NCBI GenBank assembly: GCA_028826165.1
Contig: JAPDFW010000061.1
Span: forward strand, 124,001 to 188,000
DNA: 64,000 bases
Source: Anaeramoeba ignava
Lineage: Eukaryota; Metamonada; Anaeramoebidae
Direction of reading: 5' to 3'
Shown: positions 37,640 through 49,334 of the stretch, one piece after another
Layout: the number at the start of each line of letters is the position of its first letter
Numbering within the stretch: position 1 is the stretch's first letter
Made by a program: the position numbers and the translations under genes
Notes under the pieces: model-generated
The model's database searches: none
Told to the model about the DNA's origin: nothing
What the model saw: the letters and a program-made list of their open reading frames with translations, nothing else

Positions 37640-38700
37640 TAAAGAAAAAAAATGAAAAAAATGGAAATAGATTTGATTTATTATTTAATTTGGAATTAAG
37701 TTTAAAATATAATTTAATTAATATTTTTATTATTAATTTAATATTTTTTAATTCAATATTTTTTATATTTTTTTTTTTTATTTAATTTTTTATTTAATTT
37801 TTTATTTAATTTTTTATTTAAATTTTTAATTAATTTTTTAAATATTTTTAATTTTAATTTATTTTTATTTAATTTTTGAATTAATTTTTAAAATATAATT
37901 TAATTAATATTTTTATTATTAATTTAATATTTTTTTAATTTAATATTTTTTTTATATTTGTTTATTTTTATTTAATTTTTATTTAATTTTTATTTAATTT
38001 TTAATAGATTTAATTTATTATTTAATTTGGAATTAAGTTTAAAATATAATTTAATTAACATTTTTATTATTAATTTAATATTTTTATATTTTTATTTAAT
38101 TTTTATTTAATTTTTAATTAATTTTTATTTAATTTTTAATAGATTTGATTTATTATTTAATTTTGGAATTAAGTTTAAAATATAATTTAATTAACATTTT
38201 TATTATTAATTTAATATTTTTAATTCAAAATATTTTTATATTTTTTTATTTAATTTTTTATTTAATTTTTATTTAATTTTTTTAATAGATTTGATTTATT
38301 ATTTAATTCGGAATTAAGTTTAAAATATAATTTAATTAACATTTTTATTATTAATTTAATATTTTTAATTCAAAATTATTTATATCTGTTTATTTAATTT
38401 TTTATTTAATTTTTTAATTAATTTTTTAATAGATTTGATTTATAATTTATTTTGGAATTAAGTTTAAAATATAATTTAATTAACATTTTTATTATTAATT
38501 TAATATTTTTTAATTTAAAATTTTTTATATTTGTTTATTTAATTTTTTATTTAATTTTTTAATTAATTTTTTAATAGATTTGATTTATAATTTAATTTGT
38601 GAATTAAGTTTAAAATATAATTTAATTAACATTTTTATTATTAATTTAATATTTTTTAATAGATTTAATTGTTTATTTAATTTGTTTTAAATTAAATCAA
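37640..38700. repeat. ~140-148-bp degenerate tandem repeat
   Basis: The landmark GGAATTAAGTTTAAAATATAA recurs near 37,692, 38,031, 38,167, 38,310 and 38,455, with a variant at 38,603. It is followed each time by TTTAATTAACATTTTTATTATTAATTTAATA and TTTTTAATAGATTTGATTTAT. No coding frame is visible. The unit resembles the two-copy repeat at 29.4-29.66 kb, so related repeats flank the four-gene RCC1-BTB array on both sides. Confidence 0.8.
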
Positions 38701-38762
38701 AAATTCTCACAAAAATTATTGATTTCTTTTTTTCATTTTTTTTCCAAAACAAAGCAAAATAA

Positions 38763-39989
38763 ATGCTTACAGATAATAAAGAAGAAGAAGGACAAATTAT
38801 AATAGGAATATTTGGAGCAGGAGCAACAGGAAGAGAAAATATTGCATTAAGATTCAATCAAGATTTTTTCAGTGAAGTTTATGATCCAGTTATTGAAGAT
38901 ACATTTAGAAAAACAATTGAAATTCAAGGAGAGCAAGTGACAATTCAAACAATAGTAACAGCAGGACAAGAAGAATACGAATCTTTTTGGCCTCCTATTG
39001 CTCATATTTCTAATTGCTTGTTCTTTGTTTATGCAATCAACTCAGAAACTTCTTTTAAAGATATTCCTTCTCGATATTCAATTCTCCAAAAATCATTTGA
39101 TAATCAAGAAAAATTTGATTTAATTCCAAAATTTCTTATTGGAAATAAAATTGATTTGGAAAATGAAAGAGAAATTAGTTTCCAAAAAGGCCAAGATTTA
39201 GCAAATAAATATCAAATGAATTTTTTTGAAGTTAGTGCTAAAACTGGTCAAAATGTCCAAGAATTATTCGAAAATGCTGTTTTGGAAGTTTTGAAAACTA
39301 GAAATTATTTATTTAAATTTTTACAAACTTTTCAACAAGAAATGATCCAATTTTTTGAAAGAAAAGAATTTAGTGATTTTTCATTCGATTTTCAAGATAC
39401 AAATCAAGAATCAATTCCTTTGCATTCATTAATATTAAAATATAGAATTGGAAAAGATTATCAACAAAAACTTGAGAAATTAAAAAACAAAGAAAGAAAA
39501 GATGTTATTGTTTTTCTCCAATTAATTTATTCAGGTTTAGACAAACTTAAGAGTATAAAAACTCGAGAATTATCTCACGAAAGCGGAATTAAAATTAAAA
39601 TTGGGAGAGAAAAATTAATTGAAGATATGAAAAAACTTTATTCAGAAGAAGAAACCAAAGATTTTTCAATTATTGTTCAAAACAAAGAAATCAAAGTTCA
39701 TAAAATTATTTTGGCTTTAAGAAGTGAAGTTTATCGAGAAATGTTCAATCAAGTCAAAGATAATTCGGGAAAAGTTAAAGATTATACAAATTCTAAATTC
39801 AAGACTTTTAAAACATTAATTCAATTTTTTTACACAGATACTATTAAAGAATCAATTTCTTTGGAAACAATCCAAGAATTAAAAGAAGCAGAAGATTTTT
39901 ATCAATTACATCCAAAATCATCTCTTTCAGCACAATTAGAATATTTTGAATCAAAAAAGAACAAAAACAAAAAATGTTCTATTTTTTAA
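38763..39989 (+). CDS. Ras-like pseudo-GTPase fused to two BTB-like domains, with CAAX box
   Basis: A 408-residue single-exon frame. Residues ~10-180 align with Ras along their length, but the phosphate and Mg sites are altered: the P-loop is GAGATGRE (Arg24, Glu25 for Lys-Ser), switch I Thr is Val43 (YDPVIEDTF), and DxxG Asp is Val65 (VTAGQEEY). Gln69 remains, as do the base-recognition motifs NKID (128-131) and SAK (158-160). Nucleotide binding or hydrolysis is therefore probably lost or unusual. Two BTB-like segments follow, ~195-270 (FERKEFSDFSF, LHSLILKYR) and ~290-385 (KDFSIIVQNKEIKVHKIILA), like those of the adjacent RCC1-BTB genes. The C-terminus KKNKNKKCSIF is a polybasic stretch plus a CAAX box (Phe last suggests geranylgeranylation), so membrane attachment is likely. 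The architecture recalls RhoBTB proteins, particularly RHOBTB3, but the G domain looks Ras-type. It is oriented divergently from copy D. Confidence 0.9.
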   Translation: MLTDNKEEEGQIIIGIFGAGATGRENIALRFNQDFFSEVYDPVIEDTFRKTIEIQGEQVTIQTIVTAGQEEYESFWPPIAHISNCLFFVYAINSETSFKDIPSRYSILQKSFDNQEKFDLIPKFLIGNKIDLENEREISFQKGQDLANKYQMNFFEVSAKTGQNVQELFENAVLEVLKTRNYLFKFLQTFQQEMIQFFERKEFSDFSFDFQDTNQESIPLHSLILKYRIGKDYQQKLEKLKNKERKDVIVFLQLIYSGLDKLKSIKTRELSHESGIKIKIGREKLIEDMKKLYSEEETKDFSIIVQNKEIKVHKIILALRSEVYREMFNQVKDNSGKVKDYTNSKFKTFKTLIQFFYTDTIKESISLETIQELKEAEDFYQLHPKSSLSAQLEYFESKKNKNKKCSIF

Positions 39990-40152
39990 AAACCAAAACA
40001 AATTTTGATCCAATTTTTATTTTATTTTAATTTTATCCACTTTTTTTATTCATTTTTTTTTTAATTATTTTTCAACCAACCAAAAAAAAACAACTAAAAA
40101 ACAAAAAAAACAAATTTATTCTTTTCATTTTTTTTACTTTCCAAAAAGAAAA

Positions 40153-42043
40153 ATGAGTGAAAAAATGTCTGCTTTTAAATGTTCAATTTGCTTTGAAAGA
40201 TTTAATTCAAAAAGAAAACCAATTATAATATGTTCAAATGGTCATTCAATTTGTGAAAAATGTGTTGAAAATGTGAAAATTGTCCTTTTTGTCGTTTAAG
40301 ATTGGATAAATCAAAATTCATCACAAATATTTCACTTTTACAAATTGCTGAAGAAATTGGGAAAAGAATAAGTGATGTTCCTGTTATTCCTTTAGAAGAA
40401 ATTATGATTGATCCACAACCTTTTCAAACAGGTGCTTCAGCTGATATTTTCAAAGCTAAATGGGGAAATCAAAATATTGTAGTTAAGAAATTAAGAGTTG
40501 GTGGTGATAAAGATGCTGAAAAACAATTAAAAGATGAAATCAATTTATCAATAGGTCTTTCCCATCCAAATATTATCCAAATTTATGGAATTGTGAAATT
40601 TGAAATTACATCAGGAATTATAATGGAATTTGCAGAACAAGGAAGTTTATTAGATTCAATCTCAAATTTAACAAAATATGAATTAATCACTATTGGATTA
40701 GGGATAATTAATGGATTAAAGTTTCTTCACAGAAAAAAAATTGCACATCGAGATTTAAAACCAGCAAATATTCTTCTTACAAAAGGAAATCCAAAAATAA
40801 CTGATTTTGGAATCTCAAGAGTTCTTCAAACAATTAATAGAAACTCAGCAGTTGCTGGAACTATTGCTTATACAGCACCAGAATTATTAGATGAAGGAAC
40901 TAATTATGGAAGTTCATGTGATGTTTATAGTTTATCAATGATTTTTTATCAAATGTTTTCCAAACAAGAACCTTATAAAGGGATTTCAGTTGGAAGACTT
41001 GTTTTGAAAATTATGAAAGGAGAAAGACCTGATATTGAAAAAGATTTTCCAAACGATATGAATGATTTGAAAGAATTAATCAAAAAAGGATGGGATGAAA
41101 AACAAGAAAATAGACCTACTTTGGAAGAATTTGAGAAATGTTTCAGAAAAATGGAAGTTGAAAGTGGAATGAAAAATTTAACATTAACTTCTAAAATGAA
41201 CATGAAACCTAATTATGAACAAAGTCCATCAAAATCGCCCAAAATCACAACAACAACAGAAATTTCCAATCAAGTCAAAAGTAAAATTTTTCCAGTTAAA
41301 ACTATTGGAATAAAATGGAAAGATTCTCTTGATACTGAAGAAACCAAGAGACTCAGATTGGAAATGATTGAAGATTTAAAAGCCAAATCAAATTTTCGGA
41401 ACATTTTCAATTCATCAATATTACAAGCAATGGAAGTAGTTCCAAGACATTTATTTATATATCCTTCTCTTTTGAGTAGTTGGACACGGAAGGAAACACA
41501 TACCCAACAAGAAATTTATTCCCATTGTTATGCTTATCACAATTCAATGCCTGTTTCAACACAATCTATTTCAAGTTCACCTGAAATTATTGGAGCGCAA
41601 TTATCACTTGTTCAATTATCACCTGGATTTTCAGTTTTATTTGTTGGAGCCAAAGGAGGATATGTTCAAAGCATTGCAGCTCAAATTGTTGGATTGAATG
41701 GAAGTATTGTTGTGTATTCATCACAAAAACGAAGCATTAGAAAAAGCGAAAAGAATTTGTGAAGAGAATACTCCACTTTCTAATATTATGGAATGGATTT
41801 ATAACGAAGATATTGAAGATGTTAAACCAATTAAAGATAAAGGACCATTTGATGCAATTTTATTTGGAGGATATGTTACTGAAATTAAACAAGATTATCA
41901 AGATTTATTAGAAGATAATGGAACTTTATTAATTCCTTTGGAATCTAATCGGTTCACAAAGATTTACAACTGTTAAAAGAGAAGGAGGTTTTCATCAAAA
42001 ACAGATTACTGATTGGGGAGTTATTTTTGGGAAATTAGCTTAA
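40153..42043 (+). pseudogene. RING-TKL kinase-PCMT-like fusion, copy 1 (three frameshifts)
   Basis: Compared with copy 2, the segment encodes an N-terminal RING finger (CSIC, CSNGHSICEKC, CPFC), a TKL-type kinase (VVKK, HRDLKPAN, DFG, APE) and a C-terminal protein-L-isoaspartate methyltransferase-like domain. Three single-base lesions interrupt it: one A missing in 40276-40279, inside the RING; one A extra in 41725-41729; one C extra at about 41950. With these discounted the frame runs from ATG 40165 (or 40153) to TAA 42041-42043, about 625-629 residues. The kinase and most of the methyltransferase lie in one 486-codon frame (40302-41762). Between lesions the residues are well conserved, so either assembly errors or a very young pseudogene would fit. 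The upstream 80 bp are nearly identical to those of copy 2, which places the duplication unit over the promoter as well. Confidence 0.78.
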
Positions 42044-42235
42044 TTTTCTCTTTTTTTTTTTTTCAAATCAAAAACCAAAACAAAATTTGATCATTTTTTT
42101 TTTACTCATTCAATTCTATTTTTAATTCAATTCTTTTTTTTTTAATTATTTTTCAACCAACCAAAAAAAAAACAACTAAAAAGTAAAAAAAACAAATTTA
42201 TTCTTTTCATTTTTTTTTACTTTCCAAAAATCAAA

Positions 42236-44116
42236 ATGGATACAGTTAAATGTTCAATTTGTTTTGAAAGATTTGATTCAAAAAGAAAACCAATTATAAT
42301 ATGTTCAAATGGTCATTCAATTTGTGAAAAATGTGTTGAAAATGTGAAAAATTGTCCTTTTTGTCGTTTAAGATTGGATAAATCAAAATTCATTACAAAT
42401 ATTTCACTTTTACAACTTTCTGAAGAAATTGGGGAAAGAATAAGTGATGTTCCTGTTATTCCTTTAGAAGAAATTATGATTGATCCACAACCTTTTCAAA
42501 CAGGTGCTTCAGCTGATATTTTCAAAGCTAAATGGGGAAACCAAAGATTGTAGTTAAGAAATTAAGAGTTGGTGGTGATGAAAGATGCTGAAAAACAATT
42601 AAAAGATGAAATCAATTTATCAATAGGTCTTTCTCATCCAAATATTATCCAAATTTATGGAATTGTGAAATTTGAAAATACATCAGGAATTATAATGGAA
42701 TTTGCAGAACAAGGAAGTTTATTAGATTCAATCTCAAATTTAACAAAACATGAATTAATCACTATTGGATTAGGAATAATTAATGGATTAAAGTTTCTTC
42801 ACAGAAAAAAAATTGCACATCGAGATTTAAAACCAGCAAATATTCTTCTTACAAAAGGAAATCCAAAAATAACTGATTTTGGAATCTCAAGAGTTCTTCA
42901 AACAGTTAATAGAAACACAACAGTTGCTGGAACTATTGCTTATACAGCACCAGAATTATTAGATGAAGGAACTAATTATGGAAGTTCATGTGATGTTTAT
43001 AGTTTATCAATGATTTTTTATCAAATGTTTTCCAAACAAGAACCTTATAAAGGAATGCCAGTTGGAAGACTTGTTTTGAAAATTATGAAAGGAGAAAGAC
43101 CTGATATTGAAAAAGATTTTCCAAACGATATGAATGATTTGAAAGAATTAATCAAAAAAGGATGGGATGAAACACCAGAAAATAGACCTAGTTTGGAAGA
43201 ATTTGAGAAATGTTTCAGAAAAATGGAAGTTGAAAGTGGAATGAAAGATTTAACATTACCTTCTAAAATGAACATGAAACCTAATTATGAACAAAGTCCA
43301 TCAAAATCGCCCAAAATCACAACAACAACAGAAATTTCCAATCAAGTCAAAAGTAAAATTATTCCAGTTAAAACTATTGGAATAAAATGGAAGGATGATA
43401 CTGATACTGAAGAAACCAAGAGACTCAGATCGAAAATGGTTGAAGATTTAAAAGCGAGATCAACATTTCAAAACATTTTCAATTCATCAATATTACAAGC
43501 AATGGAAGTAGTTCCAAGACATTTATTTATTTTTTCAGAAAGAAGAATAGGATGGAATCAAACCTCACAAATTCAATCAAATGAGATTCGAGAATCTTAT
43601 ACATATTCACGGCCTATTCGAGCATCAACTCAATCTAATTCGAGTTCACCTGAAATTATTGGAGCGCAATTATCACTTGTTCAATTATCACCTGGATTTT
43701 CAGTTTTATTTGTTGGAGCCAAAGGAGGATATATCCAAAGCATTGCAGCTCAAATTGTTGGATTGAATGGAAGTATTGTTGTGTATTCATCACAAAACGA
43801 AGCATTAGAAAAAGCGAAAGGAATTTGCCAGCATAATACTCCACTTTCTAATATTATGGAATGGATTTATAACGAAGATATTGAAGATGTTAAACCAATT
43901 AAAAATAAAGGACCATTTGATGCAATTTTATTTGGAGGATATGTTACTGAAATTAAACAAGATTATAAGGATTTATTAAGTGATAATGGAACTTTATTAG
44001 CTCCTTTGGAAATTAATGGTTCACAAAGATTAACAACTGTTTATCGAGAAAGTGGATCTTCTTTTCGAGTTAATATTATCAAAGATTGGGGAGTTATTTT
44101 TGGGAAATTAGCTTAA
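42236..44116 (+). CDS. RING-TKL kinase-PCMT-like methyltransferase fusion, copy 2 (compensated frameshift pair)
   Basis: About 626 residues if a local frame slip is discounted. Residues ~5-45 are a RING finger (CSICF, CSNGHSICEKC, CPFCR), implying E3 ubiquitin-ligase activity. Residues ~85-335 are a TKL-type kinase with VVKK, HRDLKPAN (~194), DFG (~213) and APELL, all key motifs kept. Residues ~405-620 resemble protein-L-isoaspartate O-methyltransferase (PCMT): LQAMEVVPRHLF, the ISSSP element, VLFVGAKGGY in place of SAM motif I, and GPFDAILFGG. The motif I acidic residue is Phe, so SAM binding or catalysis may be changed. One base is missing near 42,545 and one is extra near 42,580. Between them, the 12 codons including the ATP-binding VVKK are conserved only in the shifted frame, and the uncorrected frame stops at 42553. 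Likely an assembly error or recent mutation. No introns were seen. Confidence 0.8.
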
Positions 44117-44245
44117 TTTTCTCTTTTTTTTTTTCAAATCAAAAACGAAAACAAATTTTTTTTTTTTTTTTCGATCAAACAAATTTTTCATTTTTTGAAA
44201 AAGAAAAAAAAAACGAAACAAAAAGTAAAAAGAAAAAAGAAGAAT

Positions 44246-47200
44246 TTAAAAATGTCTTGATTTTCTGAAAATCATTTGCTTTCTTTTGTCAACAATTTTC
44301 TCGAAATCCGAACTTGCAATATTATTTCTAATTTGTTCAACCCAATCTTCCAATTCTTCTTTTGTATTTGCTGAAATGACATATTTTTCATGATTTCCAG
44401 AAACAAGTTCTCCTTTTCCAGTAAATTTAGCACCTTTAGTATGATTTGTGTTTGGTTGTTTAATTTGGAAAATGAATTTTTTCTTTTTTGGATTTGGTTC
44501 AACTTCCACAATAACTCCATCTAAAGGGATAATTCCTCTTGGGTTTGTATCCTATTTATTATTTTATTTATTTTAATTATTTTTTTGATTTATTTTTTAT
44601 TTCTATAAAAATTTACTTTGTTGCTTTTGAAATAGTATAAACAATTATATGAAAGTAAAAACCATCTTTTTTTCCAAGATTTGAAATGTCCACCCTTATT
44701 TAATTTTTATTTAATTTTAAATTAATTTTGAATTAATTTTGAATTAATTTTGAATTTGGATTAATTTTTAATTTGGATTAATTTTGGATTTTGAATTAAT
44801 TTTGAATTAATTTTGAATTAATTTTGAATTAATTTTGAATTAATTTTGAATTGATTTTGAATTAATTTTGGATTAATTTGAATTTTGAATTAATTTTGAA
44901 TTAATTTTGAATTAATTTTGAATTAATTTTGAATTAATTTTGAATTAATTTTGAATTAATTTTGAATTAATTTTGGATTAATTTTGAATTAATTTTGAAT
45001 TAATTTTGAATTAATTTTGAATTAATTTTGAATTTATTTTTGAATTAGTTTTGAATTGAATTTTGAATTAATTTTGAATTAATTTTGAATTAATTTTGAA
45101 TTAATTTTGAATTAATTTTGGATTTAATTTTGAATTAATTTTGAATTAATTTTTGAAATTTTTGAATTAATTTTGAATTAATTTTGAATTAATTTTGAAT
45201 TAATTTTGATTTAATTTGAATTAATTTTGAATTAATTTTGAATTAATTTTTGAATTAATTTTGAATTAATTTTGAATTAATTTTGAATTAATTTTGAATT
45301 AATTTTGAATTAATTTTGAATTAATTTTGAATTAATTTTGAATTAATTTTGAATTAATTTTGGATTAATTTTGAATTAATTTTGAATTAATTTTGAATTA
45401 ATTTTGAATTAATTTTGAATTAATTTTGAATTAATTTTGATTTAATTTTGAATTAATTTTGAATTAATTTTGAATTAATTTTGAATTAATTTTGAATTAA
45501 TTTTGAATTAATTTTGAATTAATTTTGAATTAATTTTGAATTAATTTTGAATTAATTTTGAATTAATTTTGAATTAATTTTGAATTTTGAATTAATTTTG
45601 AATTAATTTTGAATTAATTTTGAATTAATTTTGAATTAATTTTGAATTAATTTTGGATTAATTTTGATTTTGAATTAATTTTGGATTAATTTTGATTTAA
45701 TTTTGAATTAATTTTGGATTAATTTTGGATTAATTTTGAATTAATTTTGAATTAATTTTGAATTAATTTTGAATTAATTTTGAATTAATTTTTGAATTAA
45801 TTAAATTTAATTTTGATTAATTTTGAATTAATTTTGATTGGATTAATTTTGAATTAATTTTGAATTAATTTTGAATTAATTTTGAATTAATTTTGAATTA
45901 ATTTTTGAATTAATTTTGAATTAAATTTGAATTAAATTTTGAATTAATTTTGAATTAATAAATTTGAATTAATTTTGAATTAATTTTGAATTTTTTGAAT
46001 TAATTTTGGATTAATTTTGGATTAATTTTGGATTAATTTTGAATTAATTTTTGATTTTTTGGATTAATTTTGGATTAATTTTGGATTAATTTTGAATTAA
46101 TTTTTGAATTAATTTGAATTTTTGAAAATTTTTGAATTAATTTTGAATAAATTTTTAAATTTTGAATTAAATTTGAATTAAATTTTTGAATAATTTTGAT
46201 TTAATTTTGATTTAATTTTGATTTAATTTTGATTTAATTTTGAATTAATTTTGAATTAATTTTGAATTAATTTTGAATTAATTTTGATTTAATTTTGAAT
46301 TAATTTTGATTTAATTTTGAATTAATTTTGAATTAATTTTGAATTAATTTTGAATTAATTTTGAATTAATTTTGAATTAATTTTGAATTAATTTTGAATT
46401 AATTTTGAATTAATTTTGAATAAATTTGAATTAATTTTGAATAAATTTGAATTAATTTTGATTTAATTTTGAATTAATTTTGAATTAATTTTGAATTAAT
46501 TTTGAATTAATTTTGAATTAATTTTGAATTAATTTTGGATTAATTTTGAATTAATTTTGAATTTTGAATTTTGAATTAATTTTGAATTTAATTTTGAATT
46601 AATTTTGAATTTTGAATTTTGAATTAATTTTGGATTTGATTTTGAATTAATTTTGATTTTGATTTGAATTTAATTTTGATTTAATTTTGAATTAATTTTG
46701 AATTAATATTTTACTTGTTTTGTTAACCAACCCCTTTTTTCTGGATTTACAAATGTAATAATCTCTTCTTGTCCACCTTCATTTGTAACTGTGATTTCAT
46801 TATGAACTATTCTTTCATAAATTGCAGAAAGAAGATCAGGAGAAATATCTTTTCCATCATCAATTCCACTACAATTTCTTAAGAATTCTGCTTTTGTCAT
46901 TTTATTTTTCACCATTGAATTATGAGAATCTGTATTCAACATAATAATACTAAAAGCAAGAACATAAGCAGTATCTAATTTTCAAAATCAAAATCAAAAT
47001 CAAAATCAATATAAAAATCAAAATCAAAATCAAAATCAAAATAAAAATCAAAATCAAAATCAAAATCAAAATCAAAAATTGAAAAAAAAAGAAACCTGAA
47101 GAAGAAAAAACTGTTGGATTAGAAAAATGATATTGATTTGCAAATGCTTCCATAATTCGATCAATTTTTTGTGCTTCTCCTGGAATTCTAAATTTGGAAA

Positions 47201-49107
47201 GATAAACTCTATACATATATATATATATATAACAAAATATTAAGATATTTTAAATTCATTTTTATTTTGGAATTGAATTGAATTGAGATTTACCTTAAAG
47301 CATCATCAATAGTCATATCAGAAAAATCAAAAAGTTGTACATATTCAAACATAACTTTTAAAGGAAATTCAGTTCTAATTAATTTCAAATCAAAAAGATA
47401 TAAATTACAAATAAATTATCCTTATTAATTTTCAATTTAAAACTAACTCCATTCCAAGATAATCTCCAATAGCTCTTTTTCCAAGTCCTTCACAAGTATG
47501 CAAAAAAATAGCAACAGAAAGAGGTGAATTGAGGATAAATTTGTGTTTAATGCAATAAAGAATTCCTCTTTTTGGATTTTTGTTAAATTGAAAAATAGCT
47601 TCTTTTAAAGCTTGACTTTGTTCTTTAGGTTTTGGAACTAATTTTTGGATTTATTATTATTATTATTACATTAATAAACATTATTTTTCCGAATTAAATA
47701 TTTTTTACGTTTTTCTTCATTTTCCTTTTCAATTGGTTTTTTTTCCATAATTTCCTTCAATAATTTTTTTCCTGAAATAATATAAGAAGTATAATATTCA
47801 TATTCAAATCCATCTATTTCTTCATCATCAGAACTATATTCCTCAAAAGGACCAAAATCATAAGAAACGGATTCAATATCTTCTCCATCTTCTAATTCTT
47901 GAGCAAGAAGATAAGGAGAAAAAAGTGAATTTTCATCAAGACGTTTTCTACGTTTGCGTCTTCTTTTTGAGTTTACTCTTTGGAATTCTGGTTTTTTTGG
48001 GATATCTTTCTTTTCTCTTAATTCTGGTTCTTCTATCTTTTCGTTTATAATATTATTTTCCTTTTCTTTTTCATTTTCATTTTCTTTTTCATTTTTTTCA
48101 TTTTCATTTTCATTTTCATTTTCATTTGGAATTGAAATTTGTGGAATAATTTGTGGTTCATTTCCTATTTTTTCTTGTTCATTATTACTTCTTTCAATTT
48201 CTTTAACCTCTAAAGTATTCTCAACATTTTCATTCGAAAAATATTCGATTTTTAATTTTGTGGATTGATTACTTTGAATATTATCTTTTGATTTATTCTG
48301 ATTAACATTCAATTCTTCTGATTGAATTTTAGGAGAAAGAGATTCATCTTCAAAAACAATTAATTTTTCCAATTCAAGTTTTTCTTCATAAGAAAGTGGA
48401 ATCAAATCCAATTCTTCATGAGTATCTGGAAGTGGGAGTGAGAAAGCAAAATGTTCATTAATAACTGGAGGAGGAATAAAGTTTTCAAAATTTTGTATAT
48501 TTTGCAAATTTTCTGATTTTTTTTGATGATCTTTTTTCTTGTTCGGAATATCTATTGGATTTGATTTTTTTTCAATTTGTTTTAGTTTTTCAATTTCTTT
48601 TTGTTTTTCAATTTCTTTTTGTTTTTCTTTTTGAATTTGTATTTGCATTTGAATTTGCTTTTCAATTTCTTTTTGTTTCTGAATTTGAATTTGTTTTTGT
48701 TTTTCAATTTCTTTTTCTTTTTCCTTTTCTTTTTCTTTATCAATTTGAATTTGTTTTTGTTTTTGTTTTTCAATTTCAATTTCTTTTTCCTTTTCAATTT
48801 GAATTTGAATTTGTTTTTGTTTTTCAATTTCTTTTTGTTTTTGGTATTCAATTAATTTTCTATTAATTTTTTCCTCTTCTGTTTCTTTTATTTCGCCAAA
48901 TGTTGTATCAACTAATTGTTTTATTTGTTGAAAAAGCTCAAAATTGGGTTTTTCTATTGTTGGATCATCATAACTAAAGCTTGAATTATGTTTTTTATAT
49001 TTGTAAAGTTTTGGATTTGTTGAATCGATTTCTTGTACTTTTCTTTTAGTTTTTGGTTGTGATTTCTTTAAATTTTTTCTGTTTTGTTGATTTTTTTGGG
49101 GTTTCAT
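44246..49107 (-). CDS. Sec7-PH Arf guanine-nucleotide exchange factor (cytohesin-like)
   Basis: Seven exons on the complement (49107-47709, 47637-47448, 47374-47294, 47208-47096, 46974-46715, 44694-44617, 44551-44246) join in frame to 808 residues. Residues 1-466 are low complexity with a long K/E/Q/I-rich probable coiled coil (nt ~48,560-48,860) and acidic patches. Residues ~470-660 are a Sec7 domain: [42 protein letters not shown] with the catalytic glutamate of PGEAQ (~568), then [20 protein letters not shown] domain follows (~665-790): [37 protein letters not shown], as in cytohesin/GRP1. Predicted role: phosphoinositide-recruited activation of Arf GTPases. A 2.0-kb intron of 12-bp repeats splits the PH domain. 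Several donors are GTTTCT or GTTAGT rather than GTAAAT. The gene is divergent from the Q/N-rich gene, with starts 228 bp apart. Confidence 0.88.
44696..46710. repeat. Intronic 12-bp tandem array, unit TTTTGAATTAAT
   Basis: About 2.0 kb of TTTTGAATTAAT 12-mers with TTTTGGATTAAT and TTTTGATTTAAT variants occupies the intron within the PH domain of the Sec7-PH gene. The exons on either side (ending WLTKQ and starting GGHFKSWKK) join in frame. No feature was seen inside. Confidence 0.92.
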
Positions 49108-49334
49108 TTATTATTATTAAAAAAAAAATGAAAGAAAAAAATGAAAGAAAAAAATGAAAAAAAAATGAAAAAAAAAAACAAAAACAAAAACAAAAACAAA
49201 AACAAAAACAAAATGAAAAACAAAAAAAGAAAAACAAAAACAAAACAAAAACAAAAACAAAAACAAAAACAAGATCAATTTTTAAATTTTCCTTTTTTTA
49301 TTTTTTCATTTTTCTTTCTAATAAACAAAAAAAA
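49108..49334. promoter_or_regulatory. Bidirectional start region with AAAAAC/AAAAATG repeats
   Basis: The 227 bp between divergent start codons hold (AAAAAC)n runs and AAAAAATGAAAG repeats, which on the minus strand read CTTTCATTTTTT. On the plus strand TTTTTTCATTTTTCTTT lies about 25 bp before ATG 49335. The same T-rich TCATTTTT element precedes most starts in this window. A shared promoter is inferred; no TATA-type element can be told apart from the AT background. Confidence 0.5.

Noticed and set aside
38763-39989. Rab or Rho GTPase assignment
   Set aside because: The YDPVIEDTF switch I, TAGQEEY switch II and absence of a Rho insert follow Ras more closely. The RhoBTB resemblance is in domain order only.
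47671-49107. The 478-codon K/E/Q-rich frame as an independent gene
   Set aside because: A GTAAAA donor at 47708 and TTAG acceptor at 47638 join it in phase to the first Sec7 exon, and no separate start element precedes the Sec7 exons.
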